Source: Streptomyces eurythermus (GTDB taxonomy: Bacteria; Actinomycetota; Actinomycetes; Streptomycetales; Streptomycetaceae). Taken from it: 64,000 nt of DNA. Location of the stretch: positions 124,001 through 188,000 of the forward strand of contig NZ_BMSK01000008.1 of NCBI RefSeq assembly GCF_014649115.1, written 5' to 3'. The position numbers were made by a program, and so were the translations under genes. Below are positions 1 to 7,766 of this stretch, piece by piece. Every line of letters starts with the position of its first letter. Position 1 is the stretch's first letter. Under the pieces are notes generated by a model. That model searched no databases and was not told the origin of the DNA. It worked only from the letters and a program-made list of their open reading frames with translations.

Positions 1-611
1 CGGTGGTCGAGGTGGAGCAGATCGTGCAGCACGTCCTCGTCGGTGTGCCGTTCCTCCATCGCCCGCAGGTCGGCGAGCGTGGCGGTGGCCAGGGCCTGCA
101 TCCGGGCGGCGGCGTTGGAGGTCGCCGAGATCGCGGCCGACCGCTCGCGCCGGGCCTGCTCCAATTCGTCCGCCAGCCGGGCGTTCTCCTGCCGGAGCCG
201 GTCCAGCTCCCGGGTGCCCTCGGCGACCAGGCGGTCCCGTTCGGCGGTGAACGACTCCGTCAGCTCCGCGCGCTGCCGGGCCAGTTCGTCCACGAGCCGC
301 TGCTGTTCCCGGTGCGCCTCCTCGGTCGTACGGGCCTGCTGCTGGAGCAGTCGTCCGACGTCCTGGGTGACACCCTCCAGCCGCTGCCGGGTGTCCCGCG
401 CGGTGCGCCGCGCGTGCGCGGCCGTGGCCACCGCCGCGCTGAGGACGACCGCCGCCACGGCTCCGCCGCCGGCGAGCGGGGTGCGTGCCGCGCCCGGCGC
501 CACCGCCACGGCCGCGCAGACCGCGAGCGCCGACAGCACACCGGTGACGGCGAGGGCGGAGACGAACGTACGGAGGGAGGGTCGGTCGCCGGGGTGCGTG
601 GGCGCGGTCAT
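1..611 (-). CDS. Sensor histidine kinase, conservon CvnA-like (partial, C-terminus outside window)
   Basis: About 203 residues are visible, starting at ATG 611 and running off the left edge. Two hydrophobic segments near residues 14-35 and 45-65 form an N-terminal membrane anchor. A long charged coiled coil follows (about 70-165, rich in E, Q and R). The visible part ends in LLHLDH, which resembles the L-x-x-LDHLATR phosphoacceptor motif of Streptomyces nitrate-sensing/CvnA-type kinases. The ATPase domain would lie beyond base 1. Family knowledge suggests that CvnB, C and D partners follow, but they are outside the window. The assignment to a conservon is inference; a membrane-anchored histidine kinase is well supported. 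Confidence 0.7.
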   Translation of the reverse strand, partial: MTAPTHPGDRPSLRTFVSALAVTGVLSALAVCAAVAVAPGAARTPLAGGGAVAAVVLSAAVATAAHARRTARDTRQRLEGVTQDVGRLLQQQARTTEEAHREQQRLVDELARQRAELTESFTAERDRLVAEGTRELDRLRQENARLADELEQARRERSAAISATSNAAARMQALATATLADLRAMEERHTDEDVLHDLLHLDH

Positions 612-871
612 CGGTCCGGTCTGGTCCTCATGCGGCTGGGAGACATGGCACAGGTCGTGAATTCGCGGTCACTATACGAGAGTTCGTGATCAAAAAAGAA
701 CAGAACCCCATGGGTTCATGGTTTCCGCCGGTCATCCGTGCCGAGATCCCGGTACCGGGGGACGGATCAATGGGGGCGAAGGTTGCCTCTCGGTACCTGA
801 TTCCCATGGTGGGACTTGCCACCCTTTAAGGATCTTGACGCCCCCCGTTCCGGATCGCTGAACTGTCACCG
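612..871. promoter_or_regulatory. Intergenic region between divergent kinase and membrane-protein genes
   Basis: This 260-bp gap lies between the kinase start at 611 (minus) and the membrane-protein start at 872 (plus), so it should hold both promoters. It contains an unusually A-rich stretch at about 689-700 and a perfect inverted repeat, GAACCC-cat-GGGTTC, at 703-717. That repeat could be an operator, but nothing identifies the protein that would bind it. Confidence 0.35.
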
Positions 872-1723
872 GTGATCGATGAAGGACCCACCCGGCGGGC
901 CCGCGCCACGCTCGCCCGGCTCGTCCGGTGCGCCGGGCGCACGCTCGGCACCGAGTGGCACGGCATCGTCGTCGACCCGGTACGGCGGCTCGCGCGGCGC
1001 GGACTGTCCGGGCTGCTGCTCGCGTTCGTCACCGCGTCCGGTGTCGTCTTCTTCCACGACATCGCCCAGCACCCCGCCGGAGCGGTGTGGGTACGACGGC
1101 TCGGCGGCGTCCAGGCCGACCTGCCACTGTGGCTGTCCCTGCTGCGCACCCCCGTGTCCCTGTACGTCCCGGCGCTCGACCTGCCGGTGTGGGCGGGCAT
1201 CACCCAGCTGTTCCTCGCCTTCGCCCTCGCCGAACTGACCCTGGGCCGGGCCCGGACCCTGGCCATCGCCTACACCACCACCCTGGCCGGCACCCTCACC
1301 GCCCGGCTGATGATCGCCCTGGGCCCCGGCTGGTGGGGGTTCGGGCTGCCGCCCGAGGCCGGGCGGGTGCTCGACACCGGACCCTCCGCGGCCGTGGTGG
1401 GCCTGTTCACCTATCTCGCGGTGGTCCGGCGCGCCCCCGTGGTGTTCACGCTGACCGGCGGCTCGATGGTGTGGGAGTCCATCGCCGTACCCAACCTGGC
1501 GGGCCGCGAACACCTCGTCGCCGTGGCCGCGGCCGTCGTCCTCGGGCTGCCGCACGGCCGGGGCGAGCGGCTGCGCACGGCCGTACGGTCCCGGGTCCGA
1601 CGCCGGTCCGGCCCGGCGGGACCGGTGCCGCCGGTGACCGGCCGGCCCGGCGCGTCCCTGTGGCGCCGGCCACCCCGCCGGTGTGATGGTTTTCGCACCT
1701 CGACCCGTACGGGCAGCCCCTAG
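872..1723 (+). CDS. Rhomboid-like polytopic membrane protein
   Basis: A 283-residue integral membrane protein with GTG start. About six hydrophobic segments lie between residues 45 and 225, with loops such as WWGFGLPPEAGRVLDTGPSA. This matches the rhomboid-fold membrane proteins common in Streptomyces, in which the serine protease dyad is not obvious; I see no clear GxSG/H pair, so proteolysis should not be assumed. The last 60 residues are Arg/Pro rich and probably disordered and cytoplasmic. The RBS is weak and no earlier in-frame start is visible. It precedes pyc by 73 bp on the same strand, so co-transcription is possible. The function is unknown. Confidence 0.6.
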   Translation: MIDEGPTRRARATLARLVRCAGRTLGTEWHGIVVDPVRRLARRGLSGLLLAFVTASGVVFFHDIAQHPAGAVWVRRLGGVQADLPLWLSLLRTPVSLYVPALDLPVWAGITQLFLAFALAELTLGRARTLAIAYTTTLAGTLTARLMIALGPGWWGFGLPPEAGRVLDTGPSAAVVGLFTYLAVVRRAPVVFTLTGGSMVWESIAVPNLAGREHLVAVAAAVVLGLPHGRGERLRTAVRSRVRRRSGPAGPVPPVTGRPGASLWRRPPRRCDGFRTSTRTGSP

Positions 1724-1796
1724 GGTTTGCCGCGAGTGACGGCAGGGCGGGCCGAGGCCAGGGTGTTCGTCGCCGACAGGCAGCTGAAGGGAATCC

Positions 1797-4700
1797 ATGA
1801 TGTTCCGCAAGGTGCTGGTCGCCAACCGTGGAGAGATCGCGATCCGCGCGTTCCGGGCGGGCTACGAACTCGGCGCGCGTACCGTCGCCGTCTTCCCGCA
1901 CGAGGACCGCAACTCACTGCACCGGCTCAAGGCCGACGAGGCGTACGAGATCGGGGAGCCGGGGCATCCGGTGCGGGCCTACCTCTCCGTCGAGGAGATC
2001 GTGGCCGCCGCCCGCCGGGCGGGCGCCGACGCCGTCTACCCGGGCTACGGCTTCCTGTCCGAGAACCCCGAACTCGCCCGCGCCTGCGAGCGGGCCGGCA
2101 TCACCTTCGTCGGGCCCGACGCGGACACGCTGGAGCTGACCGGCAACAAGGCGCGCGCGGTCGCCGCCGCCCGCGCCGCCGGCGTGCCGGTCCTCGGCTC
2201 CTGCCCGCCCTCCACCGACGTGGACGAACTGGTGCGCGCCGCCGAGGACATCGGCTTCCCGGTCTTCGTCAAGGCGGTCGCGGGCGGCGGCGGTCGCGGC
2301 ATGCGCCGCGTGGAGGACCCGGACCGGCTGCGCGAGTCCATCGAGGCCGCCTCCCGCGAGGCCGCCTCCGCCTTCGGTGACCCGACCGTCTTCCTGGAGA
2401 AGGCCGTCGTCGAGCCCCGCCACATCGAGGTGCAGATCCTCGCCGACGGCGAGGGCAACGTCATCCACCTCTACGAACGCGACTGCTCGGTCCAGCGCCG
2501 CCACCAGAAGGTCATCGAGCTGGCCCCCGCGCCCAACCTGGACCCCGAGCTGCGCGACCGGATCTGCGCCGACGCCGTCCGCTTCGCCCGCGAGATCGGC
2601 TACCGCAACGCCGGCACCGTGGAGTTCCTCCTCGACCGCGACGGCAACCACGTGTTCATCGAGATGAACCCGCGCATCCAGGTCGAGCACACCGTGACCG
2701 AGGAGGTCACCGACGTCGACCTGGTCCAGGCCCAGCTGCGCATCGCCGCCGGCGAGACCCTCGCCGACCTGGGCCTGACCCAGGACACGGTCACCCTGCG
2801 CGGCGCCGCCCTGCAGTGCCGGATCACCACCGAGGACCCCGCCAACGGCTTCCGCCCCGACACCGGCCGGATCAGCGCCTACCGCTCCCCGGGCGGCTCC
2901 GGCATCCGGCTCGACGGCGGCACCACCCACGCCGGTACGGAGATCAGCGCGCACTTCGACTCGATGCTGGTCAAGCTCACCTGCCGGGGCCGCGACTTCC
3001 AGGCCGCCATCGGCCGGGCCCGGCGCGCGGTCGCCGAGTTCCGCATCCGCGGTGTGGCCACCAACATCCCCTTCCTCCAGGCGGTCCTGGACGACCCCGA
3101 CTTCCAGGCGGGCCGGGTCACCACCTCCTTCATCGAGCGGCGCCCGCACCTGCTGACCGCCCGGCACTCCGCCGACCGCGGCACCAAGCTGCTCACCTAC
3201 CTCGCCGACGTCACCGTCAACAAGCCGCACGGTGAACGGCCGGAGCTGCCCGACCCGCTGACCAAGCTGCCGCCGCTGCCCGCCGGCGAGCCGCCCGCCG
3301 GATCCCGGCAGCTCCTCGTGGACCTCGGCCCGGAGGGCTTCGCCCGGCACCTGCGCGAGTCGCCGGTGCTCGGCGTCACCGACACCACCTTCCGCGACGC
3401 CCACCAGTCCCTGCTGGCCACCCGGGTACGCACCAAGGACCTCCTCGCCGTCGCCCCGGTCGTCGCCCGCACCCTGCCGCAGCTGCTCTCCCTGGAGTGC
3501 TGGGGCGGCGCCACCTACGACGTGGCGCTGCGCTTCCTCGCCGAGGACCCCTGGGAGCGGCTGGCCGCCCTGCGCGAGGCCGTCCCCAACCTCTGCCTCC
3601 AGATGCTGCTGCGCGGCCGCAACACCGTCGGCTACACCCCGTACCCGACCGAGGTCACCGACGCCTTCGTGCAGGAGGCCGCCGCCACCGGCATCGACAT
3701 CTTCCGCATCTTCGACGCCCTCAACGACGTCGGCCAGATGCGCCCCGCCATCGACGCCGTACGGGAGACGGGCACCGCGATCGCCGAGGTGGCCCTCTGC
3801 TACACCGGCGACCTCGGCGACCCGGCGGAGCGGCTCTACACCCTGGACTACTACCTGCGCCTGGCCGAGCGGATCGTCGACGCCGGCGCCCACGTCCTCG
3901 CCATCAAGGACATGGCGGGCCTGCTGCGCGCCCCCGCCGCCGCCAAGCTGGTCTCTGCGCTGCGCCGCGAGTTCGACCTGCCCGTGCACCTGCACACCCA
4001 CGACACCGCGGGCGGCCAGCTCGCCACCTACCTCGCCGCGATCCAGGCCGGTGCCGACGCGGTCGACGGCGCGGTGGCCTCCATGGCCGGGACCACCTCC
4101 CAGCCGTCGCTGTCCGCGATCGTCGCCGCCACCGACCACTCCGAGCGGCCCACCGGGCTCGACCTCCAGGCGGTCGGCGACCTGGAGCCGTACTGGGAGG
4201 GCGTCCGCAGGATCTACGCCCCCTTCGAGGCGGGCCTCGCCTCGCCGACCGGCCGGGTCTACCACCACGAGATCCCCGGCGGCCAGCTGTCCAACCTGCG
4301 CACCCAGGCCGTCGCCCTCGGCCTCGGCGACCGCTTCGAGGACATCGAGGCGATGTACGCCGCCGCCGACCGCATCCTCGGGCGCCTGGTCAAGGTCACC
4401 CCGTCCTCCAAGGTGGTCGGCGACCTCGCCCTGCACCTGGTGGGCGCCGGGGTCGCACCGGAGGCCTTCGAGGCGGACCCCGGCACGTTCGACATCCCGG
4501 ACTCGGTGATCGGCTTCCTGCGCGGCGAGCTGGGCACTCCGCCCGGCGGCTGGCCGGAGCCGTTCCGCACCAAGGCGCTCCAGGGCCGTGCCGCGCCCAA
4601 GCCCGCGCCCGAGCTGTCCGCCGAGGACCGCGAGGGGCTGGCCAAGGACCGGCGGCCGACCCTCAACCGGCTGCTGTTCCCCGGCCCGACCCGCGAGTTC

Positions 4701-5174
4701 GAGACGCACCGCCAGTCCTTCGGCGACACCAGCGTGCTGGACAGCAAGGCGTTCTTCTACGGCCTGCGCCCCGGCAAGGAGTACGCCGTCGACCTGGAGC
4801 CCGGGGTCCGGCTGCTGATCGAGCTCCAGGCGATCGGCGAGGCCGACGAGCGCGGTATGCGCACCGTGATGTCCACGCTCAACGGCCAGCTGCGGCCCAT
4901 CCAGATCCGGGACCGGGCCGCCGCCTCCGACGTCCCGGTGACGGAGAAGGCCGACCGGAACAACCCGGGCCATGTCGCGGCGCCCTTCGCCGGTGTGGTG
5001 ACCCTGGCCGTCGCCGAGGGCGACGCGGTGGAGGCCGGCGCCACGGTCGCCACCATCGAGGCGATGAAGATGGAGGCCGCGATCACCGCCCCGAGGGCGG
5101 GCCGGGCCGCCCGCCCGGCCATCAACCGCGTGCAGCAGGTGGAGGGCGGCGACCTGCTGGTGGAGATCGTCTGA
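1797..5174 (+). CDS. pyc: Pyruvate carboxylase
   Basis: A 1125-residue single-chain biotin enzyme that carboxylates pyruvate to oxaloacetate for anaplerosis in the cytoplasm. In order: biotin carboxylase N-domain (about 1-115), ATP-grasp (about 116-330, with the glycine-rich AVAGGGGRGMRRV loop), biotin carboxylase C-domain (to about 450), HMGL-like carboxyltransferase (about 525-800, starting at GVTDTTFRDAHQSLLATR), PYC/OADA conserved domain (about 810-1000), and a C-terminal biotinyl domain with EAMKMEA, where Lys1091 is the biotin site. The length is normal for the alpha-4 type. ATG 1797 follows AAGGGA at about 1788; a second ATG at 1800 is equally possible. The biotinyl domain is slightly Ala/Arg-enriched after the biotin loop. 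Confidence 0.97.
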   Translation: MMFRKVLVANRGEIAIRAFRAGYELGARTVAVFPHEDRNSLHRLKADEAYEIGEPGHPVRAYLSVEEIVAAARRAGADAVYPGYGFLSENPELARACERAGITFVGPDADTLELTGNKARAVAAARAAGVPVLGSCPPSTDVDELVRAAEDIGFPVFVKAVAGGGGRGMRRVEDPDRLRESIEAASREAASAFGDPTVFLEKAVVEPRHIEVQILADGEGNVIHLYERDCSVQRRHQKVIELAPAPNLDPELRDRICADAVRFAREIGYRNAGTVEFLLDRDGNHVFIEMNPRIQVEHTVTEEVTDVDLVQAQLRIAAGETLADLGLTQDTVTLRGAALQCRITTEDPANGFRPDTGRISAYRSPGGSGIRLDGGTTHAGTEISAHFDSMLVKLTCRGRDFQAAIGRARRAVAEFRIRGVATNIPFLQAVLDDPDFQAGRVTTSFIERRPHLLTARHSADRGTKLLTYLADVTVNKPHGERPELPDPLTKLPPLPAGEPPAGSRQLLVDLGPEGFARHLRESPVLGVTDTTFRDAHQSLLATRVRTKDLLAVAPVVARTLPQLLSLECWGGATYDVALRFLAEDPWERLAALREAVPNLCLQMLLRGRNTVGYTPYPTEVTDAFVQEAAATGIDIFRIFDALNDVGQMRPAIDAVRETGTAIAEVALCYTGDLGDPAERLYTLDYYLRLAERIVDAGAHVLAIKDMAGLLRAPAAAKLVSALRREFDLPVHLHTHDTAGGQLATYLAAIQAGADAVDGAVASMAGTTSQPSLSAIVAATDHSERPTGLDLQAVGDLEPYWEGVRRIYAPFEAGLASPTGRVYHHEIPGGQLSNLRTQAVALGLGDRFEDIEAMYAAADRILGRLVKVTPSSKVVGDLALHLVGAGVAPEAFEADPGTFDIPDSVIGFLRGELGTPPGGWPEPFRTKALQGRAAPKPAPELSAEDREGLAKDRRPTLNRLLFPGPTREFETHRQSFGDTSVLDSKAFFYGLRPGKEYAVDLEPGVRLLIELQAIGEADERGMRTVMSTLNGQLRPIQIRDRAAASDVPVTEKADRNNPGHVAAPFAGVVTLAVAEGDAVEAGATVATIEAMKMEAAITAPRAGRAARPAINRVQQVEGGDLLVEIV

Positions 5175-5209
5175 CGCGCACGGGCACGGGCCCGAGGCCG
5201 GGTACGGCC

Positions 5210-5261
5210 ACGGGGGCGGACAAGGGCAAGGGCGTGGGCACGCGCCCGCGTCCGCCCCCGT
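5210..5261. terminator. Possible terminator hairpin after pyc
   Basis: An 11-bp perfect inverted repeat (ACGGGGGCGGA at 5210-5220 and TCCGCCCCCGT at 5251-5261) lies 36 bp beyond the pyc stop. The 30-base loop can itself pair partly. There is no T-tract, which is usual for terminators in this genus. Confidence 0.45.
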
Positions 5262-5389
5262 ACGTCCGCGCCGGCGTCCCTGCGCCCGCGCCGGTGTCCG
5301 TGCCCCCCCGCGGCCGGTTTCCGGCCCGTGGCCGTCCGCCGTGGCCAGGCACGGGAGGCGTCGCGGAGGCGCCTTCGCGGCAGCGCCGC

Positions 5390-5930
5390 CGACGAGCCGC
5401 ACTCGTTCACCGGCCGGTCTGCCGCCCGTACCGGCGTTTGGTCCGTACCCGTCCGTCGGCAGGTCTGCCTCCCGTGCCGCTGTCCGGGCCGTATCCGTCC
5501 GCCGACGGGCCGCACTCGTCCGTCGGCCGGTCTGCCGCCCGCACCGGCGTTTGGTCTGCCTCCCAGCACCGCTGTCCGGGTCGCACTCGTCCGCCGACGG
5601 GCCGTACCCGTCCGCCGGTCGGTCTGCCGCCCGTACCGCTGTCCGAGCCGTATCCGTCCGCCGACGGGTCGCACTCGTACGCCGGCCGGATCGCCCCCCG
5701 CACCGCCGATCGGGCCGCACTCGTCCGCCGACGGGCCGTGCTCGTCCGCCGACCGGTCTGCCTCCCGCACCGCCGGCCGGGCCGCCTCCCGCACCGCCGG
5801 CCGGGCCGCACTCGTCCGCCGACGGGCCGTGCTCGTCCGCCGACCGGTCTGCCTCCCGCACCGCCGGCCGGGCCGCCTCCCGCACCGCCGGCCGGGTCGC
5901 ACCGTGCCGCCGACAGGCCGTCCGTCGGCC
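5390..5930. repeat. Degenerate GC-rich tandem array downstream of pyc
   Basis: Variants of CTCGTCCGCCGACGGGCC and CCGGTCTGCCKCCCGCACCG alternate here. Anchoring on the CGTCCGCCGACGGG core gives successive units starting near 5489, 5581, 5648, 5715 and 5806, which are spacings of 92, 67, 67 and 91 bp. Internal modules are about 21-24 bp. The unit lengths are not multiples of three, so the Arg/Pro-rich open frames across the region shift frame from unit to unit and are not credible as protein. The array fills most of the 838-bp gap between the converging pyc and SMP-30 genes; no gene is seen in the gap. Confidence 0.85.
5711..5892. repeat. Perfect 91-bp tandem duplication
   Basis: Bases 5711-5801 and 5802-5892 are identical over 91 bp and lie end to end, followed by a partial third copy that diverges at CGGGTCGC. 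Each copy contains two adjacent 24-bp copies of GCCTCCCGCACCGCCGGCCG plus GGCC. Perfect identity inside an otherwise decayed array indicates recent duplication or slippage. Confidence 0.9.
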
Positions 5931-6012
5931 GTCCCATCCGGGCCGCGGGTCCGCCGTGGCCGGTCCCGTGGCCGGTCGCTCCCGGTCGGGGCGGGTGGGC
6001 GGCCCGGCTCGG

Positions 6013-6981
6013 CTACAGGCGGCCGAAGTGGTACCGCAGGCGGGCCAGCAGCAGGTTCGGGTCGCGTTCGGTCCGGTAGGCGGCGCCCGGGACGTAGACC
6101 GTACGGCCGCGTACGGCGACTGCGGACGGGCCGGCCAGCCCGTCCGCCTCGGTGAGGACGACGGTGTGTCCGCCGTCGCGCCGGACGAGTACCACCTGGT
6201 CACCGCTGTTGACCGCGGCCAGGACGGTGCGGCCGGCGCCGGGGAAGGCGAAGTCGTCGATGCCGTCGAGCCCGCGCGCCCGGGTCTCCGGCGCGCCGGC
6301 GGAGCCGTCCTCGCCCACGGGGATGCGCAGCAGCGTCCCCCGGTCGGTGTTGGACACCCACACGGAACCGCGGTGGACCTTGACGCCGTTGGCGCCGAAG
6401 CTCCCGGCGCGCGACGGCCGCAGCTCCGCCCGGTGCGCCCAGGCGGTGGCCGGGCCGCCCGCCGTGGGCACGCGCCAGACGGTGCCGCGCACCGAGTCGG
6501 CGGCGTAGAGCACGCCCCGGTGCCCGTCGAGGGCCAGGCCGTTGGGGAACCCGTCGGGCGGCAGCGCGGCGATCTGCACCGGGGCGGCGCCGGGGGAGAT
6601 CCGCCAGACACCGGTCGCCCGGGTACCGGTGGCGTAGTTGACGTACAGGGTGCCGTCGGGGGCGCGGACGATCCCGGTGACGGCGGCGCCGCCCACGAGC
6701 GGGGTCCGCGGGCCGGCGACCGCGGGCAGCTCGGCGCGGGTGGTGCGGGTCCCGTCGGGGGCCACCCGGACGACCGTACGGGCGGAGGCGAAGGTGAGGT
6801 CGGCGGAGCCGTCGGGTTCCAGCGCGATGTTCTCGGGTCGCTGCCCGGCGGCCGGGTCGAAGCGGGCGACGACACGCGCGTCGCCGACGGGCGGCTCGGT
6901 CCCGGGGGCGGGCGCGGCGGCGACCAGGCCGAGTGCGAGCGCGGCCGTGGCGGCACCGGTCAGGCGGGGGCGTCGGGGCAT
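6013..6981 (-). CDS. Secreted SMP-30/gluconolactonase-like beta-propeller
   Basis: A 322-residue protein with a Sec-type signal: a basic MPRRPR start, a hydrophobic LTGAATAALALGLVAAAP core, and cleavage near residue 25. The rest is a six-bladed propeller of SMP-30/NHL type, with repeated motifs such as APDGTLYVNYATG, LDGHRGVLYAADSVRGTVWRV and GANGVKVHRGSVWVSNTDRG. Metal-site Asp/Asn residues of the SMP-30 family appear plausible but were not traced. The substrate is unknown; family members include lactonases and sugar-acid hydrolases. ATG 6981 is preceded by GAGG with 5-nt spacing. It converges on pyc across the repeat array. Confidence 0.75.
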   Translation of the reverse strand: MPRRPRLTGAATAALALGLVAAAPAPGTEPPVGDARVVARFDPAAGQRPENIALEPDGSADLTFASARTVVRVAPDGTRTTRAELPAVAGPRTPLVGGAAVTGIVRAPDGTLYVNYATGTRATGVWRISPGAAPVQIAALPPDGFPNGLALDGHRGVLYAADSVRGTVWRVPTAGGPATAWAHRAELRPSRAGSFGANGVKVHRGSVWVSNTDRGTLLRIPVGEDGSAGAPETRARGLDGIDDFAFPGAGRTVLAAVNSGDQVVLVRRDGGHTVVLTEADGLAGPSAVAVRGRTVYVPGAAYRTERDPNLLLARLRYHFGRL

Positions 6982-7148
6982 GTGACCTCATTTCGGTCGG
7001 CGCGCGGGGCGCCGGCGTGCGGGGCCACACCAACATGACGGTGGACGGACCGCCGCCCGCGGGAGCCGGGGCCGCGGGTTCGCCCGCGCGGACCACCCGG
7101 GCGCGCCGTACGAGGCACACCCGGGCGGCATCCGGGCGCGGCGGGCGG

Positions 7149-7607
7149 TCAGTCCCAGAGCGGGTAGGTCATGACCTGCTGGTAGCCCTCCGGGCGGTCG
7201 CCCGGGTAGGTGAGGCTGATCCGGGTGTAGCGCTCCATGCCCGGGTGTTCCTTCCAGGGCTTCGCGCCGCCGAGCCGCACGGTCACCGGGTAGGCGTGGA
7301 AGGTGCCGGCCGCGCAGTACGGCTCGCAGTCGTTGACGACGTTCACGCCCACGGCGGTCGCCCCGTCCGGGCTCCACTCGGACCAGCGCAGCCCGCTGAG
7401 ACGGCTGTTTCCGTCGCCGCAGGCCAGGATGAAGTCGATGGGGCGTACGGTGCGCTGCCACAGGCAGTCGACCAGGACGGGCCGTTCCGCCCGGGTGTGG
7501 TGCGGCGCCGCGGCGTCCGGCGGACTGGCCGAGGCCGTCGTCATGGCCGCTGTCAGCAGGGCTCCCGCCGCCAGGGTGACCGTCGTTCCCACCACTGATG
7601 CGCGCAT
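7149..7607 (-). CDS. Small secreted protein of unknown function
   Basis: A 152-residue protein with a clear signal peptide (MRASVVGTTVTLAAGALLTA, cleavage after ASA near residue 28). The mature part contains PVLVDCLWQRTVRPIDFILACGDGNSRL and a second Cys pair (CEPYC), so two disulfides are likely. This layout matches a widespread actinomycete family of small secreted proteins without assigned function. GGGAG lies 7 nt before ATG 7607. It stands alone between two minus-strand secreted-protein genes. Confidence 0.65.
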   Translation of the reverse strand: MRASVVGTTVTLAAGALLTAAMTTASASPPDAAAPHHTRAERPVLVDCLWQRTVRPIDFILACGDGNSRLSGLRWSEWSPDGATAVGVNVVNDCEPYCAAGTFHAYPVTVRLGGAKPWKEHPGMERYTRISLTYPGDRPEGYQQVMTYPLWD

Positions 7608-7714
7608 CGCCGCTCCCGCCCGTCGTGCTTGGTCCGAACGCGTGCCCCCGACGCTACGACCGTCCCGCCGTTCGCACCAGTCGCGCAGGTCGGACGGTAT
7701 GCCCGGGATGTCCG

Positions 7715-7749
7715 GGAGGGCGGGACCCGGTCAGCGGACCCCGCCCTCC
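7715..7749. terminator. Terminator hairpin after the GH31 gene
   Basis: A perfect 10-bp inverted repeat (GGAGGGCGGG at 7715-7724, CCCGCCCTCC at 7740-7749) starts 18 bp past the GH31 stop on its own strand. Confidence 0.6.
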
Positions 7750-7766
7750 TGGCTGTCGTGGTCACG

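Noticed and set aside
5390..5930. CRISPR array
   Set aside because: Units are contiguous and degenerate with no unique spacers of constant length, and no cas gene is present.
1914..6956. A 1680-codon open frame on the minus strand through pyc
   Set aside because: It is antisense to the well-supported pyc gene. Long antisense frames are expected from the extreme third-codon GC bias, and its sequence is low complexity.
5328..7038. Arg/Pro-rich open frames on both strands across the repeat array
   Set aside because: Repeat periods of 67 and 91-92 bp are not multiples of three, so the same unit is read in different frames. There is no RBS and the frames run into the antisense of the SMP-30 gene.
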